The notes beneath the pieces were generated by a model. The model had not been told where the DNA came from and ran no database searches. It saw only the letters and a list, made by a program, of their open reading frames with translations. DNA of 14,569 bases, from positions 1 through 14,569 of the forward strand of contig RBNI01004151.1 of NCBI GenBank assembly GCA_003990745.1, written 5' to 3'. Source of the DNA: Jimgerdemannia flammicorona. Lineage: Eukaryota; Mucoromycota; Endogonomycetes; Endogonales; Endogonaceae. Of the stretch, positions 1-8,768 are shown in pieces. A program made the translations under genes and the position numbers. The stretch's first letter is position 1. The number at the start of each line of letters is the position of its first letter.

Positions 1-1752
1 CAGAATCTCCACCTTCAGTGCCTCCTCCACTCCATCCCCATGTAGAATCCTTGCCCAATGCTCCTCAGGCATCGCCCGCAAGTCCACTTCCCCCAAAGCT
101 TCAGCCGCCAGATTGTCCATCACCATGTGCATCCACAGCAGGTTCCCCACCTCCTTCCCTCCCGGAGTCCCTGGCTGCCCTGCTTCCAGCATTGTAGTGT
201 TGGCTCCAACACTAGCAGCCTCATCTCACTCCTTCTCAGGAACATCCACCAGCTCGTCCTCGCTGACTGCCACCACCTGACCCCCTTGCCCCACATCAGG
301 AACCCCAAAGTGCACCTGCTGGGCCCCCTGCATCTTTGCATCCACCATCGGCCCTCTCTTCCCAACCGGGCCCCTCCTGATAAGTGGTGGGGGGGTGGCA
401 TCCAACTCCGGCTCCCACACTTCAAAGGTACCGTCTGCAAATAGGTTCTTGCCCTGCGCCCCTCCAGCCCCTGCCTCCTTGGTCTCCACCTCCTCTCCTC
501 CTTTCCCAGCCCAGACACTGGCTTCAGCGCCTCCAGACTCCTCAGTTCCAACTATCGTCTTCTTCACCTCTCCTGTCATACTCGCCAACAGCTCCCTCTG
601 CCTCAAGCGCCCCTGGGCCCACTCCCACTGCTTCTTATCCATATGGACATGCTTCCCACCCACCACTTCGAGATGCATCGACTCCTCATACAGTTTCCAG
701 GCCTTCGCCCTCCTCTCCATAGCACCACCCAACTCCTCCAGTGCCTCTAACAAATCCTCCTCCTCCTCTTCACTCCCTTTCACCCTTGACACCTTGCAGA
801 CAAAGGCCCCCCACATCAGCACCGAGGGCCAGTCACTCCCCTTCCCCATGGCCTCCTTGCCTGCCAGCCAAATCCTGACATCCACATCTCCCGTCCTGAT
901 CTCAGTCCCCTCCCATACTTGAAAGCCGATGTCCACTATGTCACCATACTCCAACATCACCTCCTCCACCCTCTTCCTCGTCTCCTCCTTAGTCACCGTG
1001 GGCACCCCCTTCACCCGAAGCTGCACTACCCTGGGGTCCCAGTACAAGCACCGCACCATGGGGACCACCACTTCCCCAACCACAACACCAGTCTTCAGTG
1101 CCTCGTCCAGTGGACCCACCTCCTCAAAACCCACCTCGACCCCTTCCAGACCCTTCAAGAACTTCACCGAAGCCACCCCAGCCACCTGCTTCAAGACAAG
1201 CCCCAGAACCATCCTCGCCGTCACTGCCAAGCCCCAGAAGCACAAGGTCACCGCGAACTCTGAGATTGATTTCTTGAGTAATGGGGCCACCGCCAGCCCC
1301 GTCACACCATCTGTCAGATCCCTCTTCCGCATTGGGAACCCCTGTCCCCCCTGGCCATCAGCCGTCACATCTCTTTTTTTCTCCAGATTCACCGTCACGC
1401 CACCATCAGCAGTCCCACCACTACCCCCAGCAGCCCCTCCACTTCCCCCACCTCTCACCAGTGAAGGCCCAGCTCCCCCAGCAACCTCAGTCTTCTGCTT
1501 CCCCTTCCCTCCATCCTGATCCCTGCGGGCTCCCATCGGCCAGCCCCTAGTTCTCAGCGTATCCGCGAAGCTCCGCCTCTGCTGCCCTCCAGCCCCCCCA
1601 CCAGTGCCACTGCCACTATCTGAGCTGCCCTGTCCACTCGAGCCACCAAAAGACCCCATCCCCAGCCCATGCCTCCCCCCAACATACTGCCAGTCGAAAG
1701 CCCCAGGTCCCCCCAACCTGGTATGCACCTCGGCTTGCTTGCTGCTTGACAT
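1..1752 (-). pseudogene. LINE ORF1-like (Gag-like, RRM-like fold) gene, partial, one in-frame stop
   Basis: ATG is chosen at 1750-1752 (MSSSKQ...), where GC-rich coding composition begins; an upstream in-frame ATG at 1848 lies in AT-rich junction sequence. From the chosen Met, residues 30-120 are Gly/Ser-rich and disordered with basic patches. Residues about 241-326 have the alternating strand/helix pattern of an RRM-like domain (VVQLRVKGVP, then EEVMLEYGDIVDIGF, then GDVDVRIW). An acidic run follows at about 328-340 and a Trp/Lys-rich helical part after it. A TGA at 226-228 ends the frame, but the same frame stays open from 225 to base 1 (75 more codons), so the stop is a point mutation or marks a C-terminal truncation. 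ORF1 proteins of LINEs bind element RNA. No CCHC knuckle is visible before the edge. The assignment rests on shape and context, not on a firm family match. Confidence 0.5.
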
Positions 1753-1800
1753 TTTCTTAGTATCTTTCTCTAATAAACAACTTGAAAGTGAGTTGTGAAA
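1..1800 (-). mobile_element. 5' part of a LINE-like (non-LTR) retrotransposon, minus strand
   Basis: This block is GC-rich with pyrimidine-rich plus-strand sequence, sharply unlike the AT-rich LTR element to its right. It carries one long minus-strand frame that looks like a LINE ORF1. Composition changes between about 1753 and 1850, so the LINE 5' end and its junction with the gypsy element lie in that interval; the right-hand coordinate is approximate. The gypsy polyprotein stops being recognisable at the same place, before any reverse transcriptase, so the LINE most likely inserted into it in the same orientation. The endonuclease/RT part (ORF2) would lie beyond base 1 and is not seen. A host gene or another element type is possible, because no RT is visible. 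Confidence 0.6.
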
Positions 1801-2167
1801 GTGTGTGTAACGTGAATTGTAGTGGAGAAAGATGTTCTTCTTGGTCATTAATAATGACAGGTACAGGTGGTTCTTTGGTTCGGTTCAGAAATGTGTCTCG
1901 GACTTTCTGGAGTAGTGGTCTGATATGGCTGTCAACTTTGGAAAAGTCTTCTTCAGAGTTCTTGGGTTCTCCTTTGGATAGACGGATGGAGATAGCAAAG
2001 AGAGGGCATTTCTTGGCCAATTTCTTGAGTTATAGCTTATTGATGTGGGTGATCTTTGATCCAGGGTTGCTAGAGTTGAGTGGGTCCTTTTTGCCTTACA
2101 GTTTGAAGTTGTGGCGTCCTTTCTTGATGGTCAGAGAATGGTTTACCCAATCGATCATGGGGTTCTC
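1760..2167 (-). pseudogene. Post-protease linker towards RT of element D, truncated
   Basis: The Gag-Pro frame continues unshifted past the protease stop: ENPMIDWVNHSLTIKKG directly after LGTPWLK is the usual sequence type between gypsy protease and RT (NPxIDW). TAA codons at 2096-2098 and 2030-2032 break it. A Lys/Ser-rich stretch and a segment around 1860-1960 (KVRDTFLNRTKEPPVP) follow before composition changes. No RT motif such as YxDD appears. The loss of RT and everything after it fits interruption by the LINE; the exact breakpoint between about 1753 and 1850 cannot be read from one copy. The last codons down to 1760 may already belong to the LINE 5' UTR. Confidence 0.65.
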
Positions 2168-2425
2168 TTATTTTAACCATGGAGTTCCAAGGATGATTTC
2201 GTTGTCAGGGAGTGGTACAATTTGAAGGGTAACATATACTTGATAGTCACCAATTCGGAAAGGTAGGTTGCAGACTTCCTTGCTAATGATATGTGAGGTT
2301 CCATCAGCTGTGGCAACTGCTTGAGTTTGTTGTACCGGAGAGGTGAAGACCTTGAGTCTATTGGCTGTTTCTTTGTTGATAAAGTTGCCTGAGGCACTAC
2401 TATCTATCATGATCTTGACAGGTGC
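2168..2425 (-). pseudogene. Retropepsin-like aspartic protease of element D
   Basis: The peptide has IDSSASGNFI at 2377-2407, corresponding to the D-S/T-G-A active-site loop of retroviral and gypsy proteases; the Gly after Asp-Ser is Ser here. A second half VPLPDNEIILGTPWLK matches the hydrophobic-hydrophobic-Gly (ILG-x-x-W) end of gypsy proteases. The domain is about 80 residues, the usual size for a homodimeric retropepsin that cuts the polyprotein. It lies five codons after a TGA (2426-2428) that separates it from the dUTPase linker, in the same frame, and ends at a TAA (2168-2170). The linker between dUTPase and protease (2429-2671) has an unusual QCPHGIGMY...DDCF stretch that I do not recognise. 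The Gly-to-Ser change and the flanking stops make activity unlikely. Confidence 0.85.
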
Positions 2426-2671
2426 TCAGTTGACAAAAGCTTTAAGTATAAGCAGTTTGTCTGATCCAATGGTAGTGATTTCAGTTGTAGGAGCTTTCCT
2501 TCTATTGGTTCTTCTTTGAGCCAGTTCATTGACATAAGAGAAGCAATCATCAATTATTCGGGAAGAGTACATTCCAATGCCATGGGGACATTGGCCACTT
2601 GGTACATATCCATCTTTGATTTTCTTGTAGAATTGTTCTTCTTTGTTCATGGTAGGTTGGACTGGGGCCTT

Positions 2672-3085
2672 GTTTGATGAGCCAAATCCTTTGGATCCTC
2701 TGATGGTAGGCAGTAGTTCTGGAACTTCCTTTACTGTCAGGGTTGACTCGATTTTTTTGAATAGGATCTGGGCAATACAGAATCCAATGGGAATCTTGAA
2801 GAGTGTCCAACTGTGGTTTCGGATGAGGACAATAATTTCGCCTGTGTAATCTTCATCAATGACTCCTCCTTCTACTGAGAGTCCTTTCAGTGCTAGGCTG
2901 CTGCGACAGCATATTCTTCCAATATGTCCTTCAGGGATTTGGATGCTGATTCCTGTGTAGACTTGTTTGACTTCTCGGTTGGAGACTATAGCTTCTTTGG
3001 CTGTATACAGGTTATATCCAGCTGCTTTTTGACTTCCTTTGGTTGGGGCTTTAGCAGTTTGTCTTAACTTGACAAAGTCTAGTGT
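2672..3085 (-). pseudogene. dUTPase domain of element D, between nucleocapsid and protease
   Basis: This is a trimeric-type dUTPase, the enzyme that hydrolyses dUTP to dUMP and keeps uracil out of newly made DNA. The five family motifs appear in order: AAGYNLYTA (about 2999-3025), RSSLALKG with the motif 2 Ser (about 2880-2905), GGVIDEDYTGEI with the catalytic Asp and the base-stacking Tyr (about 2834-2869), PIGFCIAQIL, and RGSKGFGSSN. The length, about 138 residues, is normal. Several key positions are changed relative to the family: the motif 1 Asp is Asn, the Arg of GxRIAQ is Cys, and a Gly in motif 5 is Lys. The domain lies in the same frame as Gag and protease, directly after the zinc knuckle. 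It is probably inactive in this copy, and the frame is cut upstream by the knuckle TGA and downstream by TGA 2426-2428. Confidence 0.92.
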
Positions 3086-3160
3086 TCTGGTGGTCAGATT
3101 GTTGAGGTGGTGCAGAGTGGTAACAGTTGCTTGTATTGCTGTTCGGGGTTTTTGGTTAGG

Positions 3161-3202
3161 GCAGGCACTGGCCATATGTCCTGTTTTTCAGCAATAGAAG
3201 CA
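3161..3202 (-). other. CCHC zinc knuckle (nucleocapsid) with a stop inside
   Basis: The minus-strand peptide is CFYC-stop-KTGHMASAC, a perfect Cys-X2-Cys-X4-His-X4-Cys spacing preceded by a charged helix (KLTEGERNELRRSGA), as in gypsy Gag proteins that bind RNA. The first X4 residue is a TGA (3188-3190), most simply an Arg CGA or Trp TGG codon before mutation. The stop separates Gag from the dUTPase-protease frame in this copy. Because other stops here are decay, I do not read it as programmed readthrough. Confidence 0.85.
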
Positions 3203-5094
3203 TGCTCCGCTTCTTCTAAGTTCATTCCTTTCACCTTCAGTGAGTTTCTTGAAGGTACTCGGCTGGGTGGGTTCATGATTTCTGGGTGTCCATGAAGTGG
3301 ATGTTGAGGGAGCTTGGGATGCTTCCTGCTTGGGTTCTTCTTTCTTAGTCCAAGTCTTTTCCTTATTGTTGAATTGTCTTCAGGGTAGAATGGGTCCAGC
3401 TGTTAGGATCCGCTTGACCATAGTCTTGATCCTTGCCAGGCACTATTGTTGGTGGTCACAACCAACTGGGCGTCCTTGTTCTTGGATTTTTCTAGTAAGC
3501 CATTCTGGCAGGGCATCGAATAAATGATCTGCTCTTGTACCATTTCGTACTTCATCGTTGGCAATATATCCTAGGCCAACAGTGTTCAGGAGTGACTCGA
3601 GTTTTGTACAGAAGGTTTCGAATTCCTCCTTGCCATGTACATCGAATTTGAGGTTGTGGAGTTTTACTTGGGATTCAGCGATCATGGTTTCGCTGCTATA
3701 TTGAGCAATCATGAGTTATTTAAGTCCAGGGGCTGCAGGATGGTCTCCATATCCTGGAGCATTATTTGCTGCATTCTGAGCAACTACTGCAGGTCGGGTG
3801 TCTCATGTGAGGGGTTTTTTGGGAAGGGTTCACCACCATTCTTTGGCAGGTCCTTGGAAGAATGTAACAACTTGGTGGATATAGGCTGTAGTGGTAGCAA
3901 AGAATTGTTCCAAAGTGTGGTCTTGATTGTTTGTTAGAATATGGTCAGCGACTCGTTCATTGGTCCATTGATTGGCTTCAAAGTTGGTATCAACTACACT
4001 AATGAAGCTTTGGACTTCTTGTGCAGTACCATTGAAGGTAGGTAGACTCAGATTTTTTGTAGATCGGGTCTGTTCAGCTAAGGCAGTAATGGTTGCTGCC
4101 ATTATGGCTACCTGGGCTGTGAGGTCTAGAATCTGTTGGTTTGCCATGTTGTTTACTGGAGGCAGTTGAACTACTGGTAGTAGTGTTACTGGTACTACTT
4201 GAGGTACTGGTGCAGAGTGTGATGGTGTTCTTTGGGTCTGTATAAGTTGCTGGAGTAATAGTTGTGGGTCTGGAATAAGGGCTTGATAGATAGCTGTCTG
4301 TTGCTGTGTAGGTGTGTTCTGTCTGGATGGAGGTTTGTCTCCTTCGGCGGTGTATCTGGAATCGAATTCACTGAGATACTCCTCCTCCTCTTCAGTTTGG
4401 TCCCCGTATACTTGGGTTTGCTCGGTGTCAAAGTAGACAGAATCAGTTATATATCTGATTTCAGATGAACTCAATTCAAAGTCAAGTTCTGGTTTGGTAT
4501 TGGTTTCAGATTCAGGTAGAGCTGTAGCAGGGCCTGCTTCAGGTTTGGGATCAGATAGTTGATGGAGAGTTTCCCTTGCTTCTTCCTTAAGAATATGGTG
4601 GGCCTTACTATTCTGGAATTGGTAGTATAATGCGGTCTTGGTTCTGGTTCAGTGAAAGTCAGTAGAGTTGAGCCACTTGGCTACAGAGACTTGGGCTTCA
4701 TGAGGAACTAAGGCTAGAAAGACTGCTGCTGGTTGTCCTAGGTCGCTCGGATTTGTGGAGCTGACAAAACTCTTGTTGAGAAGAGTAAAGAAGGCTTCTA
4801 TAAGACCTTCTTCATCTTGACTTGCTGGGTGTAGTGCAAGGAGTTCGGTGAATAGAGTTTCACCTATTTGCTGGTTTAATCGGAGTACTTCTTTCTTTGA
4901 ATGAAGTTTATCCCACTTGTTGCAGGTGTGGAGGTCAAATTGTCCTTATACGTCAGGTTCAATTCTCTCCAGATTGTCAGATAGTTCATGATAAATTCCA
5001 GGTCAGAGGTTGGGCTTTATACCAACTTGTAGGAATTCACAGAAGGGTTTGTAGCAGGGTGAAGAAGCGTCTTGAAGTGGAATTGGATTGTAAA

Positions 5095-5106
5095 CTACTG
5101 CTACCA
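5095..5106 (-). other. Primer-binding site, initiator tRNA-Met type
   Basis: Three bases inside the LTR end the minus strand reads TGGTAGCAGTAG. TGGTAGC is the complement of the GCUACCA 3' end of eukaryotic initiator tRNA-Met, whose U72-A73 pair with CCA gives this diagnostic start. Spacing and position fit a retrotransposon PBS. The last few bases deviate from the complement of animal-type initiators, either from decay or because the host tRNA differs. Confidence 0.7.
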
Positions 5107-5467
5107 AGTTGTAAGAGGGTTGCTTTTTAGGATAACCGTTATATAGTTCTGGAAGGGTTTTCTGGAAGTTCGGGATATTCTGGAAGACTGTTTTCTTATG
5201 GTCAAGATCAATTTCATATGGAGTACGTCCTCTATGCTTATTGATTTCTAGATTGGGTTGACATCTCAACCAAAGTCCTTTTTTGGACTAGTTTGGGATG
5301 TTCAGGGTTTTCCGTATTTCAGGAAGTTCAAGAAACTAAGACCAGCTTAGTCGAATCAGTGTATCGCTGCAGACAATATCCAATTAGGAAATTTCGTGAT
5401 GGGGTTAGGAGTAGGACCTAATGGGGAGCAGATTTACTTAAGAGTGGTTTGTGGGTTATCAAATAGG

Positions 5468-5608
5468 TTTATTCGCTATTCATAATATTGCTATACTAGG
5501 AGTAGTTGTATGAAGGGATATTGTGGGGAAGTGCTCAGGAGTTGTGTTCAGATTGTTCAAGTCTGTTCAAGTCTGAGATTCTGAGGTCTGGGGGAGGGGG
5601 TATTTATA
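5468..5608 (-). promoter_or_regulatory. Presumed promoter and poly(A) signals of LTR D
   Basis: Minus-strand TATAAATA at 5601-5608 is followed by a C/CT-rich stretch, then about 130 bases on by AATAAA at 5468-5473. Both occur at matching places in LTRs A, B and C. The simplest reading is that TATAAATA drives the genomic RNA and AATAAA lies in R or just before the poly(A) site. The start site itself is inferred. Confidence 0.5.
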
Positions 5609-5727
5609 CTAGTGAGGGGCTATCTGGGCTATGCTAGATATGGATGTAGCACTAAGTGCTTTGCTGAGTCGGAATACAGTCATGTAGTACAAGTGTGATC
5701 TGACATATCAAGAGATCGTCTGACTAC

Positions 5728-5734
5728 TGAGTCA
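5728..5734 (-). promoter_or_regulatory. Gcn4/AP-1-like site TGACTCA in LTR D
   Basis: An exact TGACTCA palindrome-type site lies about 120 bases upstream of the TATA box in the presumed U3. The same site recurs at the equivalent place in LTRs A, C and E and is mutated to TAACTCA in LTR B. Fungal Gcn4/Cpc1 bZIP proteins bind this heptamer; binding here is inference. Confidence 0.4.
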
Positions 5735-5804
5735 GTTCACAGTCACATTATATAAAACTAATCTAACTATACTATGACTGCTAAGCTATTTATAGATTTA
5801 GGTG

Positions 5805-6190
5805 CTATCTGGTTAGTCTTTAATGACATCACTATTGATGATATCATCACTGGCAAAGTCTGAGCAGTTTTCTGACTTCTGACATCATCAGTTTCAAGGT
5901 GTCATCACTTCTATCTCTTGTAAGATTAAGGCTGTTCTTAGTGGTGGTGGTTGTATAAGGATAACAGGTCTTGGTTCTCTTTTTTTTTGGTCTGCTGGTG
6001 CATTTGCGAGGACTGGCCATTCTCGTCTAGGACAAGGGCTCCCAATGTCGCGGCTGGGGGTTCAAACCTCTCAGAAATGATATTTTCTGTAATCCGAGAC
6101 AATTTCTAGTAGTAATATCTGTCATGTGGATGGCTTGAGATTGGTTTCGACGATGTCAGCTTTCTTGAGTTCAGATGAAGTGTCTGTCAC
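5805..6190 (-). pseudogene. Decayed short reading frame in class 2 LTR D
   Basis: Compared with LTR B, a coding-like stretch begins with an ATG-equivalent now read as GTG (SDTSSELKKADIVETN in B-like frame; TDTSSELKKADI in D), passes a basic KKKR run encoded over an A-rich tract, and ends with DDIINSDVIKD followed by a TAA shared with LTR B. Frames shift within it: in D one base is missing after NLK, and the middle reads best in another frame (RITENIISERFEPPA...LDENGQ). The tail is homologous to the last residues of the class 1 LTR protein. A TATATAA box at 6266-6272 lies upstream. I cannot assign a function. Confidence 0.4.
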
Positions 6191-6603
6191 TCTCCAACGG
6201 AGGTGACACAGATAGAGTAAATGGAGTTGTTCAAATGTGTTTTGCTTCCACTAAGTAATGAGGTCTTATATAGTCACAGTGTATCTTGATCTTGAGTTGA
6301 TAAGTGCAGTTCATGAACCTTTTGGTAGATGAGATAGAGTTCTTCTTGTCTCAATTTGAGTTTGGTACTTTCAGTTTTCTTTTGTAATAGTACAGTATAC
6401 CAAACTAGTTATAGCAGTTTAGAGTCAGTCTTATGATTGTAGTACTTCTTCTAGTATTCTTATATCTTGGCAGTGGGTTCTTGTGCTTGCTGGCATATTT
6501 CATGTAACCAGATAATCTCTTGTTTTGTAGTCTCACATGTGGTTTCCAAATTAGTTCTGAGGATGCCATGCGATTTTGGTGGCTTGGAGGTTGTGCGCTT
6601 ACA

Positions 6604-6678
6604 AAATGTGAAGTCTTGGGGAGGTCTAACCTAGATACTGGGGCCTTGAAATACTGAGATCAATTCTTGCAGAAATTA
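6604..6678. other. Left piece of an older unidentified segment
   Basis: These 75 bases lie between LTR D and the start of LTR B and were contiguous with 12268-13058 before LTR B inserted. I recognise nothing in them. The first five bases, AAATG, are the right flank of LTR D. Confidence 0.6.
6674..6678 (+). repeat. Left target-site duplication of LTR B (AATTA)
   Basis: Pairs with AATTG at 12268-12272, one G/A transition apart, once the nested LTRs C and A are removed. It supports B as a solo LTR formed by LTR-LTR recombination. Confidence 0.6.
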
Positions 6679-6860
6679 TGTAAGTACACAACCTCCAAGC
6701 TACCAAAATTATATATTATCCTCAGAACTAATTTAAAAACCATATGCAAGACTACAAAATAAGTTACTGAAGAGATCACCTGATTATACAAAATATGCCA
6801 GCAAGCATGAGAATATACTACTAAGATATAAGAATACTAGAAGAAGTACTATAACTATAA
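6679..6860 (+). repeat. LTR B (class 2 solo LTR), segment 1 of 3
   Basis: Begins TGTAAGTACACAACCTCC and aligns base for base with the left end of LTR D read on the minus strand (shared ATCCTCAGAACTAATTT, ATATGCCAGCAAGCA and TAAGAATACTAGAAGAAGTACTA). Many differences are C-to-T or G-to-A. It stops at ATAAG (6856-6860), where LTR C is inserted. Preceding bases 6674-6678 are AATTA, against AATTG after the right end at 12267. Confidence 0.85.
6856..6860 (+). repeat. Target-site duplication ATAAG, left of LTR C
   Basis: Exact 5-bp copy of 8880-8884 on the other side of LTR C. The uninterrupted sequence CATAAGACTGA is present in LTR D, which shows the pre-insertion site. Confidence 0.9.
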
Positions 6861-7219
6861 GTGTAAGAGGGTTACTTTTTAGGGTAACTGTTATGTAGTT
6901 CTGGAAGGGTTTTCTGGAAGTTCTGGATATTCTAGAAGACCATTTTCTTAAGGTCAAGATCAATTTTGTATGGAGTATGTTCTCTATACTTATTGATTTC
7001 AAGATCGGGTTGATGTCTCAACCAAAGTCCTTTTTCGAACTAGTTCTGGATGTTCAGGGTTTTCTGTATTTCAGGAAGTTTAAGAAACTAAGACCAGCTT
7101 AGTTGAATTGGCATATCACTGCAGACAATACCCAATTAGGAAATTTCATAATGGGGTTAGGAGTAGGACCTAATGGAGAGCAGATTTACTTAAGAGTGGT
7201 TTGTGGGTTATTAAATAGG

Positions 7220-7350
7220 TTTATTTGCTATTCATGATATTACTATACTAGGAGTAGTTGTATGAAGGAATATTGTGGGGAAGTGCTCAGAAGTTGTGTT
7301 CAGATTATTCAGGTCTGAGATTCTGAGGTCTGGGAGAGGGGGTATTTATA
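7220..7350 (-). promoter_or_regulatory. Presumed promoter and poly(A) signals of LTR C
   Basis: TATAAATA on the minus strand at 7343-7350 and AATAAA at 7220-7225, spaced as in LTRs A, B and D. A Gcn4-like TGACTCA (7474-7480) lies upstream. Confidence 0.45.
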
Positions 7351-7543
7351 CTAGTGAGGGGCTATCTAGACTATGCTAAATACATATAGATGTAGCACTA
7401 AGTGCTTTGCTGAGTTGGAATGCAGTCATGTAGTACAAGAGTGATCTGACATATCAAGAGATTGTCTGACTGCTGAGTCAGTTCACAGTTATATCATACA
7501 AGGCTAATCTAACTATACTATGACTGCTAAACCATTTATAGAT

Positions 7544-8736
7544 TTAGACGCTGTCTGGGTAGTTTTTGATGATATCACCATTGATGACATTATCTCTGAT
7601 GAAGTAGTCATCTAGGAAGAGTAGTTCGCGGATTACTTCTCCTTGTTGGCTGAGATAGTAATATATTGGGACTTCATCGCCATCCCACAGAATAGCATCA
7701 TCTGTCTTGTATACTGGATAAGATGTTGGTGGGTGAAGGAGGGGTGCATCATCTTCACTTTCATCAGATTCACTATCTGCATACCTTCTATAGGTTACAG
7801 TACTATGAGTCACAGGGTTGTAGTAAGCTAGTAGCTATGGTTCATGTCACTCATACTCAAGTGATGGAGTGGTTGGTTTGATCTCAAGAGTTGTCTGAAG
7901 GTACAGGTTGTGTTCTCCAGTTTCTTCATTATAGTTGAAGTAATCAGAGGTAAATGTGGGTTGATATTCATGCCAGTAGTCATTGTCCTAATAGGTCTTA
8001 TAGGTAGTTATTAATTGTTGTAAGTTCATTGGCAAGGTTGGTGGTGTGATCAGAGTTGGCAGGGATCCTTGGCTTGAGGTCATATTGGCGTCAGAGGGAT
8101 TATTGTCTTCTGCTTCATCTTCATCAAATCAGATTATGTCATAGACATCCTTCATAGTATATCCAACTTGAGGCATTTGCAGGATATAGTCATTAGGGTT
8201 CTGTCTGTAGTTTCAATATACTCAAGATACTTGTAGTTGAGTTCTTGTATCATATCGTCGATTTGACCATAGGATAGAGTAGCAACCATTTCGCTAGTAG
8301 TAACTCAGAGGCAGAGAATAAAGGTGCTGTACTTGTAAAAGAGTTCTCGGTGTTTGTGGGCAATGAGTTTCTGGTATTGGGACATCTGGGTAATATCTGT
8401 GTCATGGTGGTGTTCAACCATGTCTTCTAGGAGGTGGCCAATCTGGTAGTAACTTGAGATTTGTCCGATCTAGTGGGCCTCGTTAAGTATGTTTAGGGCA
8501 TTCCATCTAGCTTCTACGAAGTAAAGGGGTGCTAGGCTATGGATATTCATGAGGGGCAGAGGGGGTGTGGCTCAGTTGATAATGGCATTCCAAATGTTAG
8601 TGTAGATGTAGTTGTAGATCTCGGTAGTCATATTTGTATCTTTGGAAGTTATGGTTATTATTTGTTTTGGTTCTCTGTTTCGATGCATCTTGATGCTCAG
8701 TATATATGCATTTGGTCCTAATTGGTAAGGTTCCAT
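7544..8736 (-). pseudogene. Class 1 LTR accessory ORF, copy C (broken)
   Basis: This is the minus-strand homologue of the frames in LTRs A and E. It starts at ATG 8734-8736 (MEPYQLGPNAYIL), in phase with a second Met, MTTEIYN, as in copy E; that conserved phase supports the upstream start. It ends YPDSV-TAA at 7544-7546. Its overall length is not a multiple of three relative to E, so there is at least one net frameshift as well as stops in the middle. The C-terminal 88 codons are open and closely match E (YRRYADSESDESED, WDGDEVPIYYYL, FLDDYFIRDN). The function is unknown: no enzyme motif, signal peptide or membrane span is seen. The LTR position suggests an element-encoded accessory protein with its own promoter. 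Confidence 0.75.
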
Positions 8737-8768
8737 TTGTGTGAATCTTGTATTCCGTGACTTCATAT

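Larger units (their letters stand above)
3161..5287 (-). pseudogene. gag: Gag (capsid and nucleocapsid) region of element D
   Basis: This is the structural polyprotein that would form the virus-like particle. One frame runs from just after a TAG at 5288-5290, inside the LTR, to the CCHC knuckle at 3161-3202 with no frameshift. Segments in order: LTR-encoded part (LEINKHR...TPYEIDLDHKK...), PBS region, a helical part (KWDKLHSKKEVLRLNQQIGE), an acidic stretch with EEEEE near 4388, a Gln/Pro-rich linker, and a capsid-like part with WTNERVADHIL and FFQGPAKEWW near 3833-3930. In-frame stops are at 5003 (TGA), 4946 (TAA), 4649 (TGA), 3830 (TGA), 3803 (TGA), 3716 (TAA), 3443 (TAG), 3380 (TGA) and 3188 (TGA). 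The first in-frame ATG lies far inside (NNMANQQ, about 4148), so the natural start is not evident. The coding sense of the stretch before that ATG is clear from the long, normal-looking peptide sequence. Confidence 0.8.
1800..6603 (-). mobile_element. Element D: Ty3/gypsy-like LTR retrotransposon with dUTPase, 3' part lost
   Basis: Read on the minus strand, the order is: LTR (6603 to 5110), primer-binding site, Gag, CCHC zinc knuckle, dUTPase, aspartic protease, and a post-protease linker fading out near 1800 where the LINE begins. RT, RNase H, integrase and the 3' LTR are absent. The family call as Metaviridae (Ty3/gypsy) rests on the 5-bp target duplications of sister LTRs, the TG...CA LTR ends, the ILGTPWLK protease end, and a Gag that ends in a single CCHC knuckle preceded by an LTEGERNELRR-type sequence. 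All domains share one minus-strand frame, which implies a single Gag-Pro(-Pol) polyprotein. The copy is dead: about a dozen in-frame stops. Confidence 0.85.
5110..6603 (-). repeat. LTR D (class 2), 5' LTR of the dUTPase element
   Basis: On the minus strand it begins TGTAAGCGCACAACC at 6603 and ends CCCTCTTACA at 5110, about 1494 bp with a short TGTAA/TTACA inverted end. Its right-hand 700 bp (5110 to about 5830) aligns with all other LTRs here, including TATAAATA (5601-5608) and AATAAA (5468-5473). Its left part (about 5830-6580) aligns only with LTR B. It is directly followed by the primer-binding site and Gag, which fixes it as the 5' LTR. Flanking bases at 6604-6608 are AAATG; the matching flank would be beyond the lost 3' LTR. 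Confidence 0.85.

Noticed and set aside
58..1798. Several plus-strand open frames rich in Pro/Ser/His
   Set aside because: They are antisense shadows of the GC-rich minus-strand LINE ORF1-like gene.
3188..3190. TGA in the zinc knuckle as a programmed readthrough site
   Set aside because: It sits inside the folded Cys-Cys-His-Cys motif, and about a dozen other stops are scattered through the same frame, so mutation is the simpler cause.
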